A stretch of 11,842 nucleotides of DNA, from contig PKRH01000109.1 in the NCBI GenBank assembly GCA_017577565.1, forward strand, positions 1-11,842. The letters run 5' to 3'. Shown piece by piece: positions 6,871 through 11,842 of this stretch (position 1 is its first letter; every line of letters starts with the position of its first letter). Below the pieces are notes generated by a model that saw only the letters and a program-made list of their open reading frames with translations, was not told the origin of the DNA and made no database searches. Source of the DNA: Thermoanaerobacterales bacterium (GTDB taxonomy: Bacteria; Actinomycetota; Acidimicrobiia; Acidimicrobiales; JACDCH01). The position numbers were made by a program, and so were the translations under genes.

Positions 6871-9060
6871 TCACACGACCACCTGCTCGAAGAGCCCGAG
6901 CCGCGGCGCGAGGACCTCGCTCGGCTCACCGTCGTAGAGGACCACCAGGAGGTCGCGGGCGCGCGTCATGGCGACGAACAGCGTCGAGATCGCCAGCTCG
7001 CGGGCTTCCGCCGCCTCCTCGGGGCTCTGGCCGTCCTCCGGCGGCCGGGGGAACACGCCCTTCGACATCCCGGGCAGGAAGACGGCCTTGAACTCCAGGC
7101 CCTTGCCCCGGTGGTAGGTGCCGACCTTCACCTGGTCGTTCGGCCGGCCGTCGTACTGCTCGAGCTTCTGGGCGCCGAACCCGCCGGACTGCAGCCGGCG
7201 GATGACCCTGTCGACCATCCAGTTGGTCGGGACCAGGACGGCCAGGTCGCCCGGCCCGATCCGATCGGTCCGGGTCAGCTCGCGCGCCTGGCGCACGACC
7301 TCGTCGAGCTGGGCATCCAGGTCGGCGGCCCGCACGAGCAACGGCTTGGCCCCGCGGCGGTCGACCCGGGCGAGCTCCTCCCCCCGCCGGAACTGCTCGG
7401 CGAGGTCGTCGACCTCGCCGTCACCCGCCACCGCCAGGGCGGTGTCGATGATCTCGGCGGTGTTCCGGTAGTTCACCCGGAGGACGGTGGTCCGGCCCCG
7501 GACCTCGACACCCGCCTGCCGGAGCTTGAACCCGCCGGCGTAGATCCGCTGGGCGCCGTCGCCGAGCAGCAGGAGGCCGTTGGGGACGTCGACCCCGGAC
7601 GGGCCGTTGACGAGCGCCCGGACGAGCTGCAGCCCGACCAGCGTCAGGTCCTGCGCCTCGTCGACGATCGCCGCCGAGTAGCGCGGGGACGGCCGCCGCC
7701 GTGCGTGGTCGCGCGCCCGGACGACGACGTCGACGAAGTCGCGGGTGCCCCGACGCGCCATCTCGTCGTCCCACGCGAGCATGAGATCCCAGACCTGCTC
7801 CCGCTGGGCCCGGTTCATGGGCGCCCGCCGACCGGTCCGGGTGAGCTCGAGGTAGACGTCCCGAGACGTGATCCCCCGCCCCTTGACGACCGTCGTGATC
7901 TCGTCACGGAGGTACTGGTGGCTGAACCCGGCCCTCGCCAGGGGCGTGCCCGGGCGCACCGTGCGCTTCACGGCGGCGTAGAACGCGGCGTTGATGTCGC
8001 GGGGCGCGGTGACGACGTGGTCACCGGCCTCGGCGCACACCTGGCGGGCCAGGCGGTCGATGTGCACGAACTCGACCTCGCCCGCCCGGGTCCCCGGCAT
8101 GCGCAGGTAGAGCGACTCGAACACCGGTGGCAGCGACTTGATGAAGGTCGTGAACAGCACCGGCTGCTCGCGCCCCGCCTCCCGGTTGCCCTCGGCCAGC
8201 CAGGCGGCCCGGTGCAGGCCCACGACCGTCTTGCCGGTCCCGGCCGCACCCCGCACCCGGGCCGGGCCGTCGTAGTGCCGGGACACGATCGCCCGCTGGT
8301 CCGGGTGGAGGAAGACCATCCAGTCCTCGATCGGGCGGTCGAGCACGTCCGCGAGGAACTCGGGCTCGGTCCGGGTGAACCACGCGCCGGCCCGCGGGTC
8401 CTCGAGCTGGCGCTCGATCTCCCGGTCCTCGGCGGTGACCTCGGGCGCGTCCGCCTCCTCGACCACGGGGAGGGCGGCGACCTGGCCGGCGGGATCGCCG
8501 TAGGCCAGCAGGTTGTACGCCCGCTCGAAGGTCTCGCCGTCGAGGTGGTCCTCGAGCGCGAGCAGCTCGTCGTCGGTGTTCAGCCTGCGGAGGACCTCGA
8601 TCGTCGGCGGCTTGAAGCCGAAGCCGGCCAGCTCCTCGTCGGTCCACGCCATGAAGAGCTTCCCGACCTCGGCGCGGTGCCGCTGGTAGGTCCGCTCCTC
8701 CCCCGTGTCGGGCGCCTTCTCGTAGATGGTCACGACCCGCTCGTCGGGGTCGAAGGCGATCCGCATCCGCTTGGCGCGCTCCTGCACGGCGTGGGTGCCG
8801 TAGAGCAGGACCACCAGCGTCCGGTTGAAGACCTGCCAGACCAGCCGGCGGTCGCTGCGCCGACCACCGACGTCCGACGAGAAGATCTTCTTGCCGTTCA
8901 GCGCCCGCCCGACCTCGTGGGTCTGGAGCTTCGGGTTGTGGAACGGCTGCCGCCGCAGCTCGATCAGCGACTCCAAGAGGTCAGCCTTGTAGGAGTCGTC
9001 GTGCCGCAGCGCCATGACGCAGTCCCAGAACGTCTGCGCCTCGACGACGTCGTAGCTCAC
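6871..9060 (-). CDS. UvrD-like superfamily I helicase with N-terminal RelE/ParE-like domain
   Basis: This 729-residue protein is an SF1A (UvrD/Rep type) ATP-dependent DNA helicase. Motifs from the chosen start: Q-motif LHPDQRAIV at 251-259, Walker A GAAGTGKT at 271-278, Walker B VDEAQD at 466-471, motif III GDGAQRIY at 500-507, motif IV VNYRNT at 529-534, GTYHRGKGLEF at about 647-657 and motif VI VAMTRARD at 696-703. All motor motifs look intact. Residues about 8-98 resemble the RelE/ParE toxin fold (a helical pair with LIELRR, then GRALNGKKIF and VWQVFNRTLVVLLYGTHA); whether it keeps nuclease activity is unknown, and in similar helicases it may be only a substrate-binding module. The GTG start at 9060 has GGGGAGGA eight nt upstream; a longer frame to 9153 lacks such a site. 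It is the first gene of the helicase operon, 82 nt before the DUF1998 helicase, and diverges from the small gene on the plus strand. It lacks the full RecB/AddA nuclease architecture. Confidence 0.93.
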   Translation of the reverse strand: MSYDVVEAQTFWDCVMALRHDDSYKADLLESLIELRRQPFHNPKLQTHEVGRALNGKKIFSSDVGGRRSDRRLVWQVFNRTLVVLLYGTHAVQERAKRMRIAFDPDERVVTIYEKAPDTGEERTYQRHRAEVGKLFMAWTDEELAGFGFKPPTIEVLRRLNTDDELLALEDHLDGETFERAYNLLAYGDPAGQVAALPVVEEADAPEVTAEDREIERQLEDPRAGAWFTRTEPEFLADVLDRPIEDWMVFLHPDQRAIVSRHYDGPARVRGAAGTGKTVVGLHRAAWLAEGNREAGREQPVLFTTFIKSLPPVFESLYLRMPGTRAGEVEFVHIDRLARQVCAEAGDHVVTAPRDINAAFYAAVKRTVRPGTPLARAGFSHQYLRDEITTVVKGRGITSRDVYLELTRTGRRAPMNRAQREQVWDLMLAWDDEMARRGTRDFVDVVVRARDHARRRPSPRYSAAIVDEAQDLTLVGLQLVRALVNGPSGVDVPNGLLLLGDGAQRIYAGGFKLRQAGVEVRGRTTVLRVNYRNTAEIIDTALAVAGDGEVDDLAEQFRRGEELARVDRRGAKPLLVRAADLDAQLDEVVRQARELTRTDRIGPGDLAVLVPTNWMVDRVIRRLQSGGFGAQKLEQYDGRPNDQVKVGTYHRGKGLEFKAVFLPGMSKGVFPRPPEDGQSPEEAAEARELAISTLFVAMTRARDLLVVLYDGEPSEVLAPRLGLFEQVVV

Positions 9061-9068
9061 GAGACCCG

Positions 9069-9076
9069 TCCTCCCC
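9069..9076 (-). promoter_or_regulatory. Ribosome binding site of the RelE-UvrD helicase
   Basis: GGGGAGGA on the minus strand, eight nt before GTG 9060. It decides in favour of that start over the longer open frame to 9153, which has no comparable site. Confidence 0.7.
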
Positions 9077-9094
9077 GCCTCTCGGACGCCCCGG

Positions 9095-9124
9095 GGTCTA
9101 CCTGTCGCGACCGGCACGGGGCAA
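9095..9124 (-). promoter_or_regulatory. Candidate promoter for the helicase operon
   Basis: Read on the minus strand, TTGCCC (9124-9119) and TAGACC (9100-9095) are separated by 18 nt, a fair match to sigma-70-type -35/-10 boxes. Transcription would begin near 9088, leaving a leader of about 28 nt before the GTG at 9060. Visual match only. Confidence 0.35.
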
Positions 9125-9134
9125 AGGCTCGCGC

Positions 9135-9164
9135 GCTGCGTGATGGTTTGCACGCTGAGTGACG
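9135..9164. repeat. Imperfect direct repeat, possible operator
   Basis: GCTGCGTGATG (9135-9145) and GCTGAGTGACG (9154-9164) match at 9 of 11 positions and start 19 bp apart, close to two helical turns. They lie between the two divergent candidate promoters, a sensible place for a shared regulator. They may also be chance. Confidence 0.3.
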
Positions 9165-9190
9165 TGCCTGGGCCGCTCCGCCGGCCGACC

Positions 9191-9196
9191 TATGCT
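9191..9196 (+). promoter_or_regulatory. Candidate -10 box for the small gene
   Basis: TATGCT, close to the TANNNT consensus, stands out in very GC-rich sequence about 50 nt before GTG 9246. No convincing -35 is present at the right distance. Confidence 0.3.
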
Positions 9197-9233
9197 CCCA
9201 GCCGGCACTTCCCCTCCGACGGCCGACACAGCC

Positions 9234-9240
9234 AGGAGGG
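9234..9240 (+). promoter_or_regulatory. Ribosome binding site of the small gene
   Basis: AGGAGGG, five nt before GTG 9246. This near-perfect Shine-Dalgarno match is the main support for calling the gene and for its start. Confidence 0.7.
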
Positions 9241-9245
9241 GCCAG

Positions 9246-9605
9246 GTGCCCGAGCTCCGCTTCGACCCGACGGCCCCGCCGACCTGGGGCCCGCTCGACC
9301 GGCTCGCGGACGTGTGGCGGCACCGCGGCGGACGTCCGCCGCTCGACGCCTGCGACTTCATGTACATGGGCCGCCTGTGGTCGCCGGACCACCCGGACGT
9401 GCACGCCTACAAGCACGTCACGACCCGGCGCTACCTGGTGCTCGACGAGGCCGGGCACGCCTACCGCCTGCGCGGGACGGCGGTACGACGCCCGCACGAG
9501 GTCGTGGTCGCCCTGCGGCCGTACCGCGACCTGCCGTCCGCGGTCGCCGACGCGCTGATGGCGCGCGGTGGGCCGGACCGGCACGGCCGGGCACGGGCCC
9601 GCTGA
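9246..9605 (+). CDS. Small hypothetical protein (119 aa), unrecognised
   Basis: I do not recognise this family. The 119-residue product starts at GTG 9246 with AGGAGGG at 9234-9240, five nt away, which is the strongest ribosome binding site nearby; an upstream in-frame ATG at 9159 has none. It is a soluble, charged protein with no signal peptide or membrane segment. An aromatic, histidine-containing middle part (DFMYMGRLW, residues 36-44; HPDVHAYKHV, about 48-57) is followed by a strand-like RRYLVLDEAGHAYRL and a basic tail (RHGRARAR). The middle could be a small nucleic-acid-binding or metal-binding fold, but nothing decisive is visible. It is divergent from the helicase operon, sharing a 185-nt intergenic region, and its stop lies 4 nt from the stop of the convergent dual-OB gene, which argues that it is an integral part of the locus. 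The opposite strand is also open here, but the clear ribosome binding site favours this frame. Confidence 0.72.
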   Translation: MPELRFDPTAPPTWGPLDRLADVWRHRGGRPPLDACDFMYMGRLWSPDHPDVHAYKHVTTRRYLVLDEAGHAYRLRGTAVRRPHEVVVALRPYRDLPSAVADALMARGGPDRHGRARAR

Positions 9606-9609
9606 CACG

Positions 9610-10302
9610 TCAACGCCGTGGGGGACGTCCATCGGTGCGTCGGCCACCGACCGGCCGGGGGATCGCGCCTGCGACGACCTTGAAGCAGGCGTCGTCGTAC
9701 GGCTCGGTGAGGCTGATCGTGAGGTACCAGTCACGCTGCGACCGGTGGCGCCCATCGGTCGCCGGCAGGCCGAGGGTCCGGAGCCGCTCGAGGTCCTCCG
9801 TGACCGACAGGTCGTAGTCGACCCCCCGGTGGCGGAAGGCGCACCGCACCCGGGGCGAGCCGCCGTCGTGCGCCACCTGGAAGACCGGCTGCGAGACCCG
9901 CACCACCGTGAGCGACGCGTGCCGCCGGCGCATGCCGATCTCCAGCATGTGGACGCGGTCGTCCTCGGTCCCGAAGATGCCCCGCCCCGTCCACGACCAC
10001 CGATCCAGCAGGTCGGGCGCCGATCTCGGGGGCACGCGCCGCACCAACGTCCACGCCGCCGGCACGATCGTCCAGTTCTCCGGCTGGTGGCGACGCGGCG
10101 ACGGGCCCCGCACCGGCACCCGCACGACGTCGAGCGGGCGCACCGTCACACCGTCGACGACGCACTGACGGCGTGGCAGCGTGCCGTCGGGCGTGTCCGA
10201 CACCGGGCGGACCCACTCGCCGGTGTCGAGCCGCACGCCGGCGACGCACCGGCCACCGAACTTGATCGAGCTCGCGAGGCAGAGGATCTCGAGCGCCTGC
10301 AC
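9610..10302 (-). CDS. Dual OB-domain (DuOB) protein
   Basis: A 230-residue protein of the dual-OB-domain family, whose biochemical role is not known to me; OB folds commonly bind nucleic acid or peptides. Signature stretches are EILCLASSIKFGGRCVAG (5-22), GEWVRPVS (28-35), HQPENW (72-77) and, near the C-terminus, LTEPYDDACFKVVAGAI (198-214). The N-terminal CLA.S.K..GRC.AG and the C-terminal EPY...CFK.VAG pattern are what identify the family. The last ~16 residues are basic and probably disordered. The start is GTG at 10302, with GAGGGG four nt upstream; GTG at 10314 would give a GTGA overlap with the stop of the preceding DUF488 gene and four extra residues. It is the last gene of a three-gene DUF488-DUF488-DuOB operon and ends tail to tail with the small plus-strand gene. 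The family call is from memory of its sequence pattern; function in this locus is inference. Confidence 0.82.
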   Translation of the reverse strand: MQALEILCLASSIKFGGRCVAGVRLDTGEWVRPVSDTPDGTLPRRQCVVDGVTVRPLDVVRVPVRGPSPRRHQPENWTIVPAAWTLVRRVPPRSAPDLLDRWSWTGRGIFGTEDDRVHMLEIGMRRRHASLTVVRVSQPVFQVAHDGGSPRVRCAFRHRGVDYDLSVTEDLERLRTLGLPATDGRHRSQRDWYLTISLTEPYDDACFKVVAGAIPRPVGGRRTDGRPPRR

Positions 10303-10310
10303 CGAGCCCC

Positions 10311-10748
10311 TCACAGGTGGACCGCCGTCACACCACCCCAGTGCTCGTCGAGGTACTCGACGACCAGGCGCCGGTGGCAGCGCTCCGGTGAGTGCTCGCT
10401 GCACAGCAGCACGGCACGGCGATCGAACAGCGAGCGGGACAGCACCTCCTCGACCCGGCGCTGGGCGAGGAGGTCGAGGTAGGCGTGCTCGTACTCGTCC
10501 CACGAGATCCCGCCCTTCCGGTAGCCGCTCAGCAGCTGGGGCGTCGGCGCCAGGAGGGGTTCGTGCACGTACTCGGCACCGCAGAGCTCCCGCAGGAAGA
10601 AGGCGAGGTCGTCCCGCTTGGCGAAGCCGGCCAGGTGGGACGTGTTGTTCAACCGGACGTCGACCAGCCGCTCGATGCCGGCGGACCTCAACGATCCGAA
10701 GAACTCCTCGGCCGTGTGCCGGGTGAAACCGACCGTACAGATCTCCAT
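10311..10748 (-). CDS. DUF488 family protein (short paralogue)
   Basis: A complete 145-residue DUF488 protein. Family marks are the N-terminal TVGFT (5-9), VDVR (29-32) and the C-terminal cysteine motif CSEHSPERCHRR (116-127), with C116, E118, C124 and H125. No confirmed reaction is known to me for DUF488; the paired cysteines beside conserved D/R residues suggest a small enzyme or ligand-binding protein. The ATG at 10748 lies inside the end of the upstream DUF488 gene, in another frame, with GGGGGAGAGG at 10753-10762 four nt upstream, so translation is likely coupled. It is followed almost at once by the dual-OB gene. It is clearly diverged from its neighbour (GFT instead of GHS, and no C-terminal extension), so this is an old paralogue pair or two separate subfamilies, not a recent tandem duplication. 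Confidence 0.9.
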   Translation of the reverse strand: MEICTVGFTRHTAEEFFGSLRSAGIERLVDVRLNNTSHLAGFAKRDDLAFFLRELCGAEYVHEPLLAPTPQLLSGYRKGGISWDEYEHAYLDLLAQRRVEEVLSRSLFDRRAVLLCSEHSPERCHRRLVVEYLDEHWGGVTAVHL

Positions 10749-11275
10749 GACGCCTCTCCCCCTGGGGCGAACAGCGACGGCTGCTCGGCGCCCGCCGTGG
10801 CCGTCAGGTCCTCGTCGTCGATCGTGCTGCCGTCGCCCCGGAGGTGGACCACACCGATGCCCTCCTCACGAAGGACCCGGGCGATCAGCAGTCGCCGATG
10901 GCAGCCGGTCGGGTCCTCCTCGCTGCACATGAGCGCGACCCGCCAGCTCGCCGCCCCGCGGCGGACCCGCTCGATCCCCTCGCGGAAGCGCGCCGACCTC
11001 GCCACCTCGCCGTAGAGGACGTGCCCCTCCTGGTCGTACATCCACGGCTCCCGCGGACGGCCCCCGAGCTCCTCGCCGAGGAAGGCGTAGCGGAGCCCGG
11101 CCCCGGCCAGCGCGGCGCGGAGCGGCGCCTGGTTGAAGTGCTGGTTGTGACGTGAGTACGGCTGCGACCGGACGTCGGCGACCACCTCGATCGACGCCGA
11201 GCGCACCAGGTCGACGAAGCGCTCGAGGGGATGGTTCGAGTGCCCGACCGTCCAGACCTGCAACCCACCCGCCAC
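10688..11275 (-). CDS. DUF488 family protein (long paralogue)
   Basis: A DUF488 protein of 195 residues if it begins at GTG 11275. It carries TVGHS (9-13), VADVRSQPYSRHN (32-44), FLGEELGG (65-72) and CSEEDPTGCHRR (117-128), so C117, E119, C125 and H126 match the shorter paralogue's cysteine motif. After about residue 146 comes a ~50-residue tail rich in acidic then S/R/P residues that is not part of the DUF488 core. Its last 61 nt overlap the next DUF488 gene out of frame. The start is uncertain: TTG at 11263 (Leu5, just before QVWTVGHS) is an alternative, and the frame stays open to 11404 without a good ribosome binding site. It is the first gene of the DUF488-DUF488-DuOB operon, with a candidate -10 at 11320-11325. 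Family membership is clear; the role is unknown. Confidence 0.88.
   Translation of the reverse strand: MAGGLQVWTVGHSNHPLERFVDLVRSASIEVVADVRSQPYSRHNQHFNQAPLRAALAGAGLRYAFLGEELGGRPREPWMYDQEGHVLYGEVARSARFREGIERVRRGAASWRVALMCSEEDPTGCHRRLLIARVLREEGIGVVHLRGDGSTIDDEDLTATAGAEQPSLFAPGGEASWRSVRSVSPGTRPRSSSDR
10753..10762 (-). promoter_or_regulatory. Ribosome binding site of the short DUF488 gene
   Basis: GGGGGAGAGG on the minus strand, four nt before ATG 10748 and embedded in the coding sequence of the upstream DUF488 gene. It supports independent re-initiation there. Confidence 0.6.
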
Positions 11276-11319
11276 GTCCTGCCCGCCTCGTGTCCCGTCC
11301 ACCCTCGTGCCGGCCGGAC

Positions 11320-11325
11320 AGCGTA
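11320..11325 (-). promoter_or_regulatory. Candidate -10 box for the DUF488-DuOB operon
   Basis: TACGCT on the minus strand fits TANNNT and lies 45 nt before GTG 11275. No clear -35 was seen. Weak, by eye. Confidence 0.28.
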
Positions 11326-11407
11326 CGGCCCTTCGCCGGCCAGCTGCACGACGCGCGGCAGCGCAGCCGTCCTCGCCCATGGGGCGGCACGAGGAGCGAG
11401 CCACTGC

Positions 11408-11438
11408 TTGCGCGCTCGCCGTGTGGTGGCGCTACGGT
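11408..11438 (+). promoter_or_regulatory. Candidate promoter for the zinc-finger gene
   Basis: TTGCGC (11408-11413) and TACGGT (11433-11438) with a longish 19-nt spacer. Transcription would start near 11445, at the edge of the first palindrome, leaving a leader of about 110 nt. Confidence 0.3.
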
Positions 11439-11445
11439 CGTCGTT

Positions 11446-11459
11446 CGCTGGATCCAGCG
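11446..11459. repeat. Perfect 14-bp palindrome
   Basis: CGCTGGATCCAGCG, immediately downstream of the candidate -10 and so covering the presumed transcription start. It has operator-like geometry for a dimeric repressor; it could instead fold as a leader hairpin. Confidence 0.45.
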
Positions 11460-11488
11460 GCGGACGGACGAGCAGCGTCATGACCTGC

Positions 11489-11504
11489 GCGCCACATGTG
11501 GCGC
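11489..11504. repeat. Perfect 16-bp palindrome
   Basis: GCGCCACATGTGGCGC, centred 44 bp from the 14-bp palindrome. A shorter perfect palindrome, GTCATGAC (11477-11484), lies just before it. Its sequence differs from the first palindrome, so these are not copies of one operator. Confidence 0.45.
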
Positions 11505-11542
11505 CCGGCCACCGCTCGTCCAGCACGGGACTGGCAAGGTGC

Positions 11543-11550
11543 GGGGGAGG
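11543..11550 (+). promoter_or_regulatory. Ribosome binding site of the zinc-finger gene
   Basis: GGGGGAGG, six nt before GTG 11557; it favours this start over the in-frame GTG at 11539. Confidence 0.65.
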
Positions 11551-11556
11551 CGAGCA

Positions 11557-11842
11557 GTGGCAGACGCGGGAGAGGTCGACCCTCCGGAGTGTCCCGAGTG
11601 CGGCGCGGCCATGGTCCTGCGCACCGCACGACGAGGCCCCAACGCCGGCGGCCGGTTCTGGGGCTGCCCCGAGTTCCGCAACGGGTGTCGGGGCACCCGG
11701 CCCTTCGACGAGGACGAGGCCGACGCCGAGCCGAGCGGCTCCCGTGTCGGGACCGTGCGCGTCGGCTGGAGCGACGCGACCTGCGAGCGCCCGGGCTGGA
11801 GCGTCCGCTACACGACCGCCGGCGGCTCGCTCCGGTCCATCG
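11557..11842 (+). CDS. Topoisomerase-type C4 zinc-finger protein (N-terminal part; cut by window edge)
   Basis: The first 95 residues of a protein that runs past the right edge. Residues 12-44 form a C4 zinc finger of the type at the C-terminus of bacterial topoisomerase I: CPEC (12-15), GGRFWGC (31-37) and C44, so C12, C15, C37 and C44 bind the metal. Here the finger sits at the N-terminus, directly after the start, so this is not topoisomerase I; such fingers also occur next to nuclease or helicase domains and bind single-stranded DNA. An acidic linker (PFDEDEADAE, 49-58) follows, then VRVGWSDATC (68-77) and GWSVRYTTAGGS (82-93), which I do not recognise. The GTG at 11557 has GGGGGAGG at 11543-11550, six nt upstream; an in-frame GTG at 11539 is a weaker choice. 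It diverges from the DUF488 operon. The remaining domain is needed to name it. Confidence 0.85.
   Translation, partial: MADAGEVDPPECPECGAAMVLRTARRGPNAGGRFWGCPEFRNGCRGTRPFDEDEADAEPSGSRVGTVRVGWSDATCERPGWSVRYTTAGGSLRSI

Larger units (their letters stand above)
9061..9245. other. Divergent intergenic region between the helicase operon and the small gene
   Basis: 185 nt with no plausible gene. It holds both ribosome binding sites, a candidate promoter for each direction, and an imperfect direct repeat midway. A bidirectional control region is the natural reading, but all sites in it are judged by eye. Confidence 0.6.
11276..11556. other. Divergent intergenic region between the DUF488 operon and the zinc-finger gene
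   Basis: 281 nt without a supportable gene. The DUF488 frame stays open to 11404 on the minus strand, but nothing marks a start there. The right half holds a candidate promoter and three perfect palindromes; the left half holds a candidate -10 for the DUF488 operon. Confidence 0.6.

Noticed and set aside
1..9060. A complete DISARM system.
   Set aside because: A DrmD-like SNF2 gene and a DUF1998 protein are present, but separate DrmA and DrmB, the DrmC phospholipase D and a methylase are not seen in the window.
6751..9162. An 803-codon open frame on the plus strand opposite the UvrD helicase, and a 557-codon one at 49-1722 opposite the SNF2 gene.
   Set aside because: Same antisense bias; both lie exactly over genes with intact helicase motifs on the minus strand.
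11557..11842. DNA topoisomerase I.
   Set aside because: Only the C4 finger is shared; it is at the N-terminus right after a good ribosome binding site, with no topoisomerase catalytic region upstream.
1..11842. CRISPR arrays, tRNA or rRNA genes, insertion sequences and attachment sites.
   Set aside because: No regularly spaced repeats, no cloverleaf-like or rRNA-like stretch, no transposase or integrase, and no terminal inverted repeats were seen by eye.

Overview
The window is very GC-rich (roughly 70% by eye, with strong G/C bias at third codon positions), uses GTG starts often and has clear purine-rich ribosome binding sites. That fits a high-GC actinobacterium. No rRNA, tRNA or housekeeping marker is present, so the taxon is not settled further. 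The region reads as an accessory, defence-type locus. Every recognisable gene belongs to a nucleic-acid-processing family, and there are no transposases, integrases, CRISPR repeats or toxin-antitoxin pairs.

Layout. (A) 9060 down to position 1, minus strand: a three-helicase operon, read right to left. It starts with a superfamily I UvrD-type helicase that has a RelE/ParE-like N-terminal domain (6871-9060). After an 82-nt gap comes a giant DEAD/DEAH helicase with DUF1998 (MZB) zinc modules and a C-terminal DUF559/Vsr-like nuclease domain (1629-6788). An ATGA overlap then leads into a SNF2-type helicase resembling DrmD of class 1 DISARM (starts 1632, cut by the left edge). (B) 9246-9605, plus strand: a small unrecognised protein, divergent from the helicase operon. 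(C) 11275 down to 9610, minus strand: a compact operon of two different DUF488 proteins, overlapping by 61 nt, and a dual-OB-domain protein. It converges on the small gene with only 4 nt between the stop codons. (D) 11557 to the right edge, plus strand: the start of a protein with a topoisomerase-type C4 zinc finger, preceded by an intergenic region that holds three perfect palindromes.

How it may work together (inference). Three translocating ATPases of three different classes, one with a nuclease domain, are the kind of set seen in DNA-targeting antiphage systems such as DISARM, Druantia and Dpd. The gene set here does not match any of these as far as can be seen: there is no methylase, no separate DrmA/DrmB/DrmC, no DruH and no DpdA. 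The adjacent DUF488-DUF488-dual-OB cassette and the zinc-finger gene could be recognition or processing partners. Whether they form one system with the helicases can only be judged from conserved co-occurrence in other genomes.
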